A stretch of 38,960 nt of DNA from Fuerstiella sp. (GTDB taxonomy: Bacteria > Planctomycetota > Planctomycetia > Planctomycetales > Planctomycetaceae), in NCBI GenBank assembly GCA_029941865.1, contig JAPYTO010000035.1, forward strand, positions 1 to 38,960. Reading direction: 5' to 3'. The notes beneath the pieces are model-generated. The model saw only the letters and a list, made by a program, of their open reading frames with translations. It had not been told where the DNA came from and did no database searches. A program made the translations under genes and the position numbers. Shown piece after piece: positions 8,260-15,468 of the stretch. Positions within the stretch are counted from its first letter, which is position 1, and the number at the start of each line of letters is the position of its first letter.

Positions 8260-9297
8260 CTATCTGCCGCGGCTCATATCGATTTCCAGTTCACCCGCCC
8301 TCACAATTCTTCCCGAAAGGATTTTCTTCGAAATCGAATTTCGTACTCGAATCCGGTCGCCTACCCGGCCGTGGTCAAGAGCTTCGGCCAGCGCTAACTG
8401 GATTCTCAACCCGTTGCCCTTCGCCGTCACCTGTACGATGTCTCGTGCCCTGACCACAATGTCCTGTTTCGCAGCAACCGGTTGTCGCAGGTCGCGGAGA
8501 GACAGAATCTTCCCCGGACCAACAACGCTTCGCAAACTGCGACCATAGATGTCGGCTTCGGTCGGTTCATCTGCCACGGTTGGCAGAAATCGATTTTCAA
8601 ACTGCACGTCATCCGGACCGATGATGGATTCTCGCTGCAGCGATATTCTTGTGACGGCGACTCTCTGACGTTTCAACACAATAAATCTGGCCAGACGCGT
8701 GGCCACCAGATTGTCGCCCTTCCACAACCGAACCTTCATACTCGTCTGACCCAGTTCCGCGCGAACCGGCGGGGACACTTCAATACGAAGGCCGGGCAGT
8801 TCCCGGAACTGCCTGGGCACTGCTGACATGAATACATCTCTCAGGCGAACCTGAATGTTATCTTCCGTCGTCCCGAACATCAGCAGCATCGCATCCCGGG
8901 CCGCACGTTCCACATCAGCGTCGGTAACGGGTTGCGATTCCACGTAGGTTATCATCACGCTTTCCGGCCCCTGCACGACCAACGCATTCTGCTGCCAGCC
9001 TGCGAGCATCAGCCGGATCCGCACGAAAGACGTTGTCAGCGTTGCGATCGTATCAGGAGCCTGGATTGAAGCGACGTCGATCCGACCGATTGCTGCGACC
9101 AATTGCGGCGATCCTGCGGTGATGGTGGCAATGTCATCAAGCCGCACTTCACGGCTGCCGACCACCGGATCACGGTGCAGTCGGACAGTAATCTGTGCAG
9201 AAGCCTGGCCTGCCAGGCCCAGCAGCACGACGATGGCGAACATCGACATAACCACTCTGGAAGTGGCAGATCTGTGGTGACAGCAGTGGCGTTGCAT
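8260..9297 (-). CDS. flgA: P-ring assembly chaperone FlgA
   Basis: Periplasmic chaperone for P-ring formation, of the SAF/FlgA family. A Sec signal peptide is present (about residues 15-35, ending 'GQASA', cleavage before QITV). The C-terminal half has the FlgA_C/SAF pattern: 'VAVTRISLQRESIIGPDDVQFENRFL', then 'GRSLRSVVGPGKILSLRDL', 'VVRARDIVQVTAKGNGLRIQLALAEALDHGRVGDRIRVRN' and a final 'GRIVRAGELEIDM'. 345 aa is longer than the minimal protein (about 220) and similar to the long forms. It starts 5 nt after the preceding FlgG-derived gene. Its signal-peptide DNA resembles that of this upstream neighbour (35 of 48 positions), suggesting a duplication across the junction. Confidence 0.9.
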   Translation of the reverse strand: MQRHCCHHRSATSRVVMSMFAIVVLLGLAGQASAQITVRLHRDPVVGSREVRLDDIATITAGSPQLVAAIGRIDVASIQAPDTIATLTTSFVRIRLMLAGWQQNALVVQGPESVMITYVESQPVTDADVERAARDAMLLMFGTTEDNIQVRLRDVFMSAVPRQFRELPGLRIEVSPPVRAELGQTSMKVRLWKGDNLVATRLARFIVLKRQRVAVTRISLQRESIIGPDDVQFENRFLPTVADEPTEADIYGRSLRSVVGPGKILSLRDLRQPVAAKQDIVVRARDIVQVTAKGNGLRIQLALAEALDHGRVGDRIRVRNSISKKILSGRIVRAGELEIDMSRGR

Positions 9298-9302
9298 TAG
9301 GA

Positions 9303-10727
9303 TTACCTTACGATATCGGTAGCAGTTGACAGCATTTCATCACTGGCACGAATGGCTCGTGAATTCACATCGTACGCTCGCTGTGCGGAAATCAGAGAAA
9401 TCAGTTCCGTTGCGGATTCCACGTTGGAACCTTCCAGAAAACCGTTGCGAATGATGCCGAAGCCCGCATCACCAGCGTTGCCAATGACCGCATGGCCGGA
9501 CGCTGCTGTGGCGGCGAACAGCACACCGTCTTCACTCAAAAGCCCTGCCCGATGAATGAATCTGGCCAGTGGAATCTGCCCGAGATTTTGCGGAGCCTCG
9601 TCAGTGCCGCTCCATATGGCGCACACCGTTCCATCCGTGCCGATTATGATCTTCGATATATCCGTCCCTTGTGGGATGGTGATCGCAGGAGTCAGAATGT
9701 AGCCGTCAGCATTGACAAGTTGCCCGTCTGCGTCCACCTTAAACGCCCCGGCACGCGTATAGCGGGATTCTCCATTGGGGAGATCTACCTGAAAGAACCC
9801 GTCGCCTTCGATGGCAACGTCCAGCGGATTTTGCGTCTGCTCAAAAGCACACAGCGTGAAGTCCCACCCCTGCATGATGTTCCTGGTTGTTCCAACTGAA
9901 CGAACGCCGTTACCGATTTGCGTCCCGGATACGGCCGTTTCAGGGCGGCAAGTCGTGTTATACACGAGGTCCGCGACGTCCACGCGGCCTCTTCGAAAGC
10001 CCGTCGTATCGATGTTCGCCAGATTGTTGAGCGCACTCTTTATCCTCAGCTCATGAACCATCGTGCCCGTCGGGTCACCATTCACGTATCCCTGAGATAA
10101 ACTGCCGATTCCCCCAACACCCGGTGAGCCGGTGACGGCGTCGCCGGAAGCAGTTGTCGCGGCAAAGCAGCAACCGCCGTCTTCATTCGACAGTCCGTCA
10201 GGATTGATGAACGCCGCCAGCTGAAATTGACCGAGCTTAACCGGAGCATCATCACTGCCGATCGGTAAGGCCTCCACACTTCCATTCATGCCGATTGTTA
10301 TCTTACGTATGTCGAATCCCTGTGGGATGATAATCTGAGGCAACAGGAGATACCCGTCAGCGTTAACAATTCTCCCCGTTCGTCCGTCCCGGCAAAAAGA
10401 CCCCCAACGTGTATAGCGCAATTCTCCGTTGGGTTGTTGCAACTGAAAGAAGCCTTCGCCTTCGATGGCGACGTCCAGACTGTATCCTGTCTGCTCAAAC
10501 GCGCCCTGCATGCAATGTTCAGGCCGAACATCGTTACCTGCCTGCCGCTCGGTAAACGAAACCTGCTCATCAGGCTCGACCATACCGGGCTGGTGAGCCG
10601 TGCTGACAACGTGATCCGCGAAATTCACAGCACAGCCGCCCGCCACGCAACACAGCACAAAGGTGCTGAACAAACATGCAACCACGCTGGAACGGCCATA
10701 TCTGAATTGACGGAATTGGCGTCTCAT
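9303..10727 (-). CDS. Chimeric lipoprotein made of two FlgG-like modules
   Basis: 474 aa with an architecture I do not recognise from any described flagellar protein. Residues 1-35 form a lipoprotein-type signal peptide (lipobox A-G-G-C, Cys32). Residues about 36-218 align without gaps to residues 41-225 of the neighbouring FlgG, lacking both terminal D0 helices. Residues about 219-474 align to FlgG residues 9-265, including the C-terminal helix 'ELISLISAQRAYDVNSRAIRA' but with a 7-residue deletion near the start of the module. The mature chain has eight Cys (32, 72, 112, 186, 187, 260, 293, 369); FlgG has none. The start follows flgG by 3 nt and uses an AAGG motif inside the flgG end. Automatic annotation would probably call it FlgG. 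It may be a membrane-anchored rod or hook component or a decaying duplicate; 474 open codons favour a functional protein. Confidence 0.85.
   Translation of the reverse strand: MRRQFRQFRYGRSSVVACLFSTFVLCCVAGGCAVNFADHVVSTAHQPGMVEPDEQVSFTERQAGNDVRPEHCMQGAFEQTGYSLDVAIEGEGFFQLQQPNGELRYTRWGSFCRDGRTGRIVNADGYLLLPQIIIPQGFDIRKITIGMNGSVEALPIGSDDAPVKLGQFQLAAFINPDGLSNEDGGCCFAATTASGDAVTGSPGVGGIGSLSQGYVNGDPTGTMVHELRIKSALNNLANIDTTGFRRGRVDVADLVYNTTCRPETAVSGTQIGNGVRSVGTTRNIMQGWDFTLCAFEQTQNPLDVAIEGDGFFQVDLPNGESRYTRAGAFKVDADGQLVNADGYILTPAITIPQGTDISKIIIGTDGTVCAIWSGTDEAPQNLGQIPLARFIHRAGLLSEDGVLFAATAASGHAVIGNAGDAGFGIIRNGFLEGSNVESATELISLISAQRAYDVNSRAIRASDEMLSTATDIVR
9692..9845. repeat. 154-bp block identical to part of flgG (copy 1)
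   Basis: This segment of the chimeric FlgG gene matches 11120-11273 in flgG at all 154 positions by eye, while flanking DNA is clearly diverged. It encodes the shared region from 'FEQTQNPLDVAIEGDGFF' to 'NADGYIL'. The offset between copies is 1428 bp. The pattern fits recent gene conversion, or strong local constraint. Confidence 0.9.
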
Positions 10728-10730
10728 CGT

Positions 10731-11528
10731 TTACCTTACGATATCGGTCGCAGTGGACAGCATTTCATCACCGGCACGAATGGCTCGTGAATTCACTTCG
10801 TACGCTCGCTGTGCGGAGATCAGAGAAATCAGTTCCGTCACGACTTCGACGTTGGAACCTTCCACAAAACCGTTGCGAATGAGGCCGAATCCCGCATCAC
10901 CAGCGTTGCCAATGACCGCGTCACCGGACGCTGCTGTGGCGGCGAACAGGTTGGAGCCTTCGCTGGACAGACCGGCGGGATTGAGGAACGTGGCGAGTTG
11001 AATCTGCCCGAGATTTTGCGGAGTCTCGTCAGTGCCGCTCTGTACGGCGTTCACCGTTCCGTCCGTGCCGATTGTGATCTTCGCTAGATCCGTCCCTTGT
11101 GGGATGGTGATCGCAGGGTTCAGAATGTAGCCGTCAGCATTGACAAGTTGCCCGTCTGCGTCCACCTTAAACGCCCCGGCACGCGTATAGCGGGATTCTC
11201 CATTGGGGAGATCTACCTGAAAGAACCCGTCGCCTTCGATGGCAACGTCCAGCGGATTTTGCGTCTGCTCAAACGCACCCTGCGAAAAATGTTTTGTCGT
11301 TCCGACAACGCGAACGCCATTACCAATCTGCAGCCCCGTCGGAGACACCTGCGTATTGGAAACCGCAGTACCGGGTTGGCGAAGAGTGCTATACACGAGA
11401 TCCGCGAAATCCATGCGACTTCTGCGGAAACCTGTTGTGTTGACGTTCGCCAGATTGTTAGCGGTGTTGTCAATCAACAACTCCTGCGCCTTCATGCCTG
11501 TCGCGCTGGTGTAGAGAGCTCGTAACAT
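10731..11528 (-). CDS. flgG: Flagellar distal rod protein FlgG
   Basis: Main distal-rod subunit. 265 aa, close to the usual 260. The N-terminal D0 motif is 'LYTSATGMKAQELLIDNTANNLANVNTTGFRR' from residue 5, including the ANNLANVNTTGF signature. The middle shows 'QGAFEQTQNPLDVAIEGDGFFQV', and the C-terminus 'GFVEGSNVEVVTELISLISAQRAYEVNSRAI' closes the D0 coiled coil. An AAGGA motif precedes the ATG by about 11 nt. The gene lies 117 nt after the flgF-like gene and only 3 nt before the double-FlgG lipoprotein gene, with which it shares a 154-bp identical stretch. It contains no cysteine, as expected for an exported rod protein. Confidence 0.96.
   Translation of the reverse strand: MLRALYTSATGMKAQELLIDNTANNLANVNTTGFRRSRMDFADLVYSTLRQPGTAVSNTQVSPTGLQIGNGVRVVGTTKHFSQGAFEQTQNPLDVAIEGDGFFQVDLPNGESRYTRAGAFKVDADGQLVNADGYILNPAITIPQGTDLAKITIGTDGTVNAVQSGTDETPQNLGQIQLATFLNPAGLSSEGSNLFAATAASGDAVIGNAGDAGFGLIRNGFVEGSNVEVVTELISLISAQRAYEVNSRAIRAGDEMLSTATDIVR
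11120..11273. repeat. 154-bp block identical to part of the chimeric FlgG gene (copy 2)
   Basis: Partner of 9692-9845. Identity ends abruptly at both sides: two mismatches at 11118-11119 on the left, and a mismatch at 11274 on the right. Confidence 0.9.
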
Positions 11529-11645
11529 TGTCGACGTATTCCTTAGTAATAGTTTCGTGTTGCCTGCGTTCTCAGAACGAAGGCCGGGACCGGAGTTTCG
11601 ATTCCGAGCCGTTAACTCGAATTCGCGTTGAGAGCCACGCCCTCA

Positions 11646-12392
11646 TCAGTTGTTGATGTGTTTTTCGATCGCTTCATCAATGGAAGTGAGTACTCGCTGA
11701 GCGGCCTCGTACTGTCTTGACGCCACCATGATGTTCACAAGTTCGTCCATGTAGGCTACGTTTCCCTGTTCCACGTATTCCTGCAGCACTACGCCCGTCG
11801 AGGCATCCGGCGTTATGTTGTCCGGTGCCTGAAACAACGACGCACCGACAGGGTGCAGGACACTGTTGTCCCCAAACTGCACGGTCTCCAGCTGACCGAA
11901 CTCAACGCCGTTGGCGTCGAAGAAGCGTCCTTCGCTGTCAACCGTAACGGCGCTCATGGGGGTATCTGGCGGAAGAGTGATCGTCCCGTTGAGGCCACGG
12001 ACCGGCAACTGGTCAACCGTGATCAATTCACGATTTTCGTTTTCCAGAAACGCGCCGTTGCGAGTGTAAAGCGGTCCCACTGGTCCATCCACCACGAAGA
12101 AGCCGTCTCCGTTGATGGCAAAGTCAAGTTTGCGCCCTGTCTGTTTGATCGTTCCATGAGTGAAGTCCAGCTTGACCGCGTCTTCACTGTAACTTCCAAT
12201 GGTTGTGCCCAGAAACGGCGACATCCCCGATTTGTCCTGCGCATCGGCCATGCTGGTTTCGAACTGGGACTGCGTGAGCACGCGACGTCGGAACCCCGGC
12301 AGATGCGCGTTCGCCAGGTTCTCTGCTGCCGTTTCGTGTCGCATTGCCGCAGCATCCATTGCCGTGGCCGCGCTGTAGAGTCCTGAAATCAT
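11646..12392 (-). CDS. flgF: Flagellar basal-body rod protein, FlgF-like
   Basis: 248 aa of the FlgE/F/G family, probably a proximal/distal rod protein FlgF. N-terminal D0 helix: 'ISGLYSAATAMDAAAMRHETAAENLANAHLPGFRR', with the ENLANAHLPGFRR signature. Middle: 'FTHGTIKQTGRKLDFAINGDGFFVV', equivalent to 'G..Q.T...LD.AI.G.GFF'. C-terminus: 'VEQGNVAYMDELVNIMVASRQYEAAQRVLTSIDE'. It heads the minus-strand flagellar cluster, with a 573-bp gene-free region upstream. A G-rich ribosome site (GGGGGCAGGG) abuts the ATG. FlgF and FlgG are hard to separate by eye; the call rests on its lower similarity to canonical FlgG and its place before flgG. Confidence 0.87.
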   Translation of the reverse strand: MISGLYSAATAMDAAAMRHETAAENLANAHLPGFRRRVLTQSQFETSMADAQDKSGMSPFLGTTIGSYSEDAVKLDFTHGTIKQTGRKLDFAINGDGFFVVDGPVGPLYTRNGAFLENENRELITVDQLPVRGLNGTITLPPDTPMSAVTVDSEGRFFDANGVEFGQLETVQFGDNSVLHPVGASLFQAPDNITPDASTGVVLQEYVEQGNVAYMDELVNIMVASRQYEAAQRVLTSIDEAIEKHINN

Positions 12393-12407
12393 CCCTGCCC
12401 CCGTGTG

Positions 12408-12434
12408 TTGTCTGTATCAGTTCTTCGGACTTTA
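12408..12434 (-). promoter_or_regulatory. Candidate sigma-28 (FliA-type) flagellar promoter
   Basis: On the minus strand, TAAAGTCC, then 11 nt, then ACAGACAA. This matches the FliA consensus (TAAAGTTT, N11, GCCGATAA) at 6 of 8 and 5 of 8 bases with the exact spacing. It lies just upstream of the flgF-like gene, the first gene of the cluster. Transcription would begin about 8 nt before the ATG, an unusually short leader, which lowers confidence. Confidence 0.3.
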
Positions 12435-12526
12435 ACGGTGATGCAGGTGCTGCGAACAAGTCGCCAATCCGTGACTTACTCGTTTTTCCCCATGTCCGGC
12501 AGGCGGGCTGGAAGCCTGAGGACCCG

Positions 12527-12571
12527 GCAGGCGGAAAAATGTTCCGTCGTCCGGAAACGCTTTCCGCCTGC
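12527..12571. repeat. Imperfect palindrome
   Basis: GCAGGCGGAAA (12527-12537) pairs perfectly over 11 bp with TTTCCGCCTGC (12561-12571). The 23-nt loop holds a small inner stem, TTCCG/CGGAA. It is probably one of the intergenic repeat families of this genome; no function is evident. Confidence 0.5.
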
Positions 12572-12750
12572 GGACACGATTCGGCCGTTATTGCGGAAGA
12601 CGGCGCCGCGTGACAACACGCAGGGAAGTCGGGTGCTTGAACCCGACCAGAGCCGTCAACAAGCTCGCCTCTCGGTGTGTTCACCGGCACTTAACTTCAC
12701 TCTCCCTGTGAGAGAGTTGAGCCCCGGAGGCCGTCCGGTCACCTGAAACA

Positions 12751-12820
12751 GTGAGCCGCAAGGCGCTAGCCGCGGGTGAAAACATTACCAATAACCGGCG
12801 GCTAGCGCCGTGCCGCTCAC
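12751..12820. repeat. Long imperfect palindrome with 27-bp arms
   Basis: The arms at 12751-12777 and 12794-12820 pair at 24 of 27 positions around a 16-nt loop. The central core of each arm is GGCGCTAGCCGC. Palindromes of this type resemble dispersed intergenic repeats. Only this copy is present in the window. Confidence 0.7.
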
Positions 12821-12878
12821 AAGAGTCGACGTATCCGGACAGCCTGCCAGGAGAGGGTGTCCGCGCCGGAACCTCCCC

Positions 12879-12919
12879 TCACTTAGGCTCGACCCTCCTT
12901 GAGAAGGAGGGTGAAGTGA
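12879..12919. terminator. Hairpin downstream of the MFS gene, possible terminator
   Basis: CCCTCCTT (12893-12900), loop GAG, AAGGAGGG (12904-12911): a perfect 8-bp stem with outer arms TCACTT (12879-12884) and AAGTGA (12914-12919). It lies about 50 nt after the minus-strand MFS stop. There is no clear U-run, so the terminator role is inferred from position. Confidence 0.4.
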
Positions 12920-12965
12920 CTTGTGTCGACACTGTTGTTTCACCGGGGACTGAGCGTGGCTCGTC

Positions 12966-14228
12966 TTACACGTCGGTTTCCCGCCGGGCAAATCGACGGA
13001 ACATCAGCGGCAGCGGCAGCAGCGCCGCGGCAAAGGCCAGCACAGCCAACGCCGAATAGCTAAAGGTGTAGTCGGCGAAGCGTTCGTCGAACAGCGCGAC
13101 CAGTGGTGGACCAAACGCGCCGACGCCAAATCCCATCATGTTGCTGAAACCAAATCCGACGCTACGACGATGTCGAGGCAGAAACTCCGGAATCAGACTG
13201 TTGTACAATGGCTGATTCATGAAATGGACGAAGGCCCACAGACAGGCGGCAGCAAGTCTCTGCCAGCCCTCGGCAAACGTCATCCACACCAGGAAGGGAA
13301 TGTTGCCGAGATAAACGATGGACAGCAGCACCGGAAGGGATCTCGGCTTCGCAAGTCGACCAGCCGTCCATTGTCCAAACGCTCCACAGACTAACGCCAG
13401 AGCTGCGGCATAATTGCCCAGTGCCTCGTCCGCAATGGGCTGCCCAATGAGACCTTCCAGCGGCACCAGGGCACCGGATTCTTTCAGGTACCGTGGCAGA
13501 AAATGCAACACGGCACCGTAGATCGTGCCTCCCAGGGCAGTGCCCAACACAAGCACGGTGTAGGGCCACAGCTGAAAGGTGAGCGTGGGCTCAGCTGATA
13601 ACGCGTCCTGTGACTGTTCGGCGCCTGCTGTTGGCGCCCGGTCCACAACCACGGGACGGGGCTTTGGTTTCAACAGCGCCCATACCAACATCGCCAGGAC
13701 AAAACTGATCAGGCTCAGCAACGCGTAGTATCCACGCCAGTCCCCCGGGCGCACAGATAACATCAGCCCGGCAATGAAGGGAGCAGAAGCAATGCCCAGT
13801 GACCCGAACACTCCGTGAATCCCCAACGCCCTGGAGCGGGTTTTCGGCGTGGTTTCGTTGGCCAGCAGCGACAGCCCGGCCGGATGGTACATGCTGGCAA
13901 AGGCGCCCATAGCGAACAGCTGGACGTAGATAGCCGATGCCGTCGCACTTGCCACGAAGGACACGGAAACGATGGCCGAACCGAACAGATACAGCACAAG
14001 GACGCGTTTTTCCCCGAAGCGATCCGCCAGTAGTCCGGCAAAAAAGGCTCCGATGCCGTACGGCAGCCGCAACGCGCTTCCCAGGAAGCCAGACTGTTTC
14101 AGGCTGAGCGTGAACTCGGTTGAGATCACCTGTTCAACGCTGGCAATCGACTGTTCCAGCAAATGAACCAGCGCATGAGCGCACGAGACCAGCAGAATGA
14201 TTCTGACAACGGGATTGGATCGCGGCAC
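12966..14228 (-). CDS. Major facilitator superfamily transporter
   Basis: 420 aa integral membrane transporter with about 12 hydrophobic segments. The MFS loop 2-3 motif is visible as 'GLLADRFGEKRVLVLYLFG' (about residues 65-83), and 'GFLGSALRLPYGIGAFFAGLL' forms TM2. A hydrophilic central loop (about 185-215) carries 'LLKPKPRPVVVDRAPTAGAEQSQ'. The start is GTG at 14228, supported by an AAAGG motif 6 nt upstream; the alternative is a later Met. It follows the TAT-exported isomerase-like gene by 28 nt on the same strand, suggesting an operon for import or efflux of a related small molecule. The substrate cannot be read from the sequence. Confidence 0.85.
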   Translation of the reverse strand: MPRSNPVVRIILLVSCAHALVHLLEQSIASVEQVISTEFTLSLKQSGFLGSALRLPYGIGAFFAGLLADRFGEKRVLVLYLFGSAIVSVSFVASATASAIYVQLFAMGAFASMYHPAGLSLLANETTPKTRSRALGIHGVFGSLGIASAPFIAGLMLSVRPGDWRGYYALLSLISFVLAMLVWALLKPKPRPVVVDRAPTAGAEQSQDALSAEPTLTFQLWPYTVLVLGTALGGTIYGAVLHFLPRYLKESGALVPLEGLIGQPIADEALGNYAAALALVCGAFGQWTAGRLAKPRSLPVLLSIVYLGNIPFLVWMTFAEGWQRLAAACLWAFVHFMNQPLYNSLIPEFLPRHRRSVGFGFSNMMGFGVGAFGPPLVALFDERFADYTFSYSALAVLAFAAALLPLPLMFRRFARRETDV

Positions 14229-14256
14229 GAAGGGCCTTTACGCAGGTGACCTGGAG

Positions 14257-15195
14257 TTACTGTTTGCCAGCAACTGCTGACAATTGTTGCGACAGGTATG
14301 TTCGCGATTTGTTGATTTCTGAAGTCACCTGAGCCGCGGTTTCCATAATCGGAATCCCACGCGGCACCGGATGCATGAAGATCTCGGTCCAGCCCGAGTA
14401 CCTGATGTCGGCCAACGCCTGCACGATTGGTCCAAAGTCCAGCGGTCCGTGGCCTGGCAGCTGCTTGAGTTCCTGTTCCTTGGGCAATCTGGTCACACAG
14501 CCGTCGCCGTGTTCCCATGCATAGAAGACTTTGGTCGCGCTGCCGAGATCTTTCACCAGCCTGGCGATCAAATCGGCGTCCTGAGACAAATGGTAAGGCG
14601 CCAGCGCGATTCCGATATTTTCTGATGCTCGCAGCTCGGCCAGGTACTTCAATGAGTCGGGCGAATCAATCAGGCTGTTGCCGTGATTTTCGATGGCAAT
14701 TGTGACGCCCGTTTCTTCCGCGACTTCCAGATGCGGCTTCATCTTCTCAAGAAAATCACCGACCGCTTTCTTCAGCTCGGCTCCTTTTAGATTTCTCGGA
14801 CCGCTGCCTCCGGCCACGATGGTCTGACATCCGAGTCGCTGAGCAACCTTCATTTCGTTCTGCAGACCAAACGGTCCGAGTTTGTACTGCGTGATGCAGC
14901 CCAGCGAAACGCCATGCTTCTGCAACAGCGACGCGAACAGCTCCTCGCCCATGTCGTCCAGTTGTTCACGTTGGTTACCGTGACTCTTCGGCCAGATGTC
15001 GATATGGGCAGCGCCGCATTTGGCGACCTCGGGCAAAATCTCGCCGAGGTACAAATAACCGTACATGCACGTGCCGACGATGTATTTGAACTGAAAGTCA
15101 GTTGCAGCAGAGACAGCAGAAAACGCTGTTCGGCCTGCACCGGCAGCAATCGCAGCGGTTGCTGCCAGTATCTGTCGGCGGGTCAGAGGATTCAT
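14257..15195 (-). CDS. TAT-exported sugar phosphate isomerase/epimerase-like protein
   Basis: 312 aa of the xylose-isomerase-like TIM-barrel (AP endonuclease 2) family. It begins with a twin-arginine signal: 'MNPLTRRQILAATAAIAAGA', Arg6-Arg7, then a small hydrophobic stretch. Barrel strands with probable metal ligands include 'AAHIDIWPKSHGN', 'TIVAGGSGPRN', 'TGVTIAIENHGNSL' and 'YSGWTEIFMHP'. Start 15195 is preferred over the longer frame to 15258 because it places the RR motif at the N-terminus and has AAGG 7 nt upstream. Exported isomerase-like proteins with TAT signals are common in planctomycetes. The reaction is unknown. The gene precedes the MFS gene. Confidence 0.85.
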   Translation of the reverse strand: MNPLTRRQILAATAAIAAGAGRTAFSAVSAATDFQFKYIVGTCMYGYLYLGEILPEVAKCGAAHIDIWPKSHGNQREQLDDMGEELFASLLQKHGVSLGCITQYKLGPFGLQNEMKVAQRLGCQTIVAGGSGPRNLKGAELKKAVGDFLEKMKPHLEVAEETGVTIAIENHGNSLIDSPDSLKYLAELRASENIGIALAPYHLSQDADLIARLVKDLGSATKVFYAWEHGDGCVTRLPKEQELKQLPGHGPLDFGPIVQALADIRYSGWTEIFMHPVPRGIPIMETAAQVTSEINKSRTYLSQQLSAVAGKQ

Positions 15196-15392
15196 GGTGA
15201 GGCCTTCGCGAGGAAATGGAACGTATTCCGTTGTTCCCGGACTGCCGCCTGGGAACAACGATCAAGTCTGAGCGACCGACAGAGCCGATCGTATGGGGAA
15301 GGACCGCAATAAGCGGGACGCGCAAGCGAGTGAGTGGATCTCGTGCGTTTGAGAAACACACTTGCTTATGCTGCGTGTTTGTATCAAAACGG

Positions 15393-15439
15393 CGAAGCAG
15401 AGCTTCGAGGACATGACGTCCCAAACCGGAGTTTGGGAC
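15393..15439. repeat. Two adjacent perfect hairpins
   Basis: CGAAGC-AGA-GCTTCG (15393-15407) is followed by GTCCCAAAC-CGGA-GTTTGGGAC (15418-15439), stems of 6 and 9 bp without mismatch. The block lies 30 nt beyond the minus-strand helicase stop, where a terminator would be expected, but no U-run follows. It looks like a dispersed intergenic element. Confidence 0.6.
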
Positions 15440-15468
15440 TGAGGAAAATCAATCGACTTCACCACAAG

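Larger units (their letters stand above)
12393..12965. other. 573-bp gene-free region between the MFS gene and the flagellar cluster
   Basis: No convincing coding frame. It holds three separate palindromic elements (12527-12571, 12751-12820, 12879-12919) and the candidate sigma-28 promoter at its left end. The flanking genes are both on the minus strand, so it contains the end of one transcription unit and the start of the next. Confidence 0.8.
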
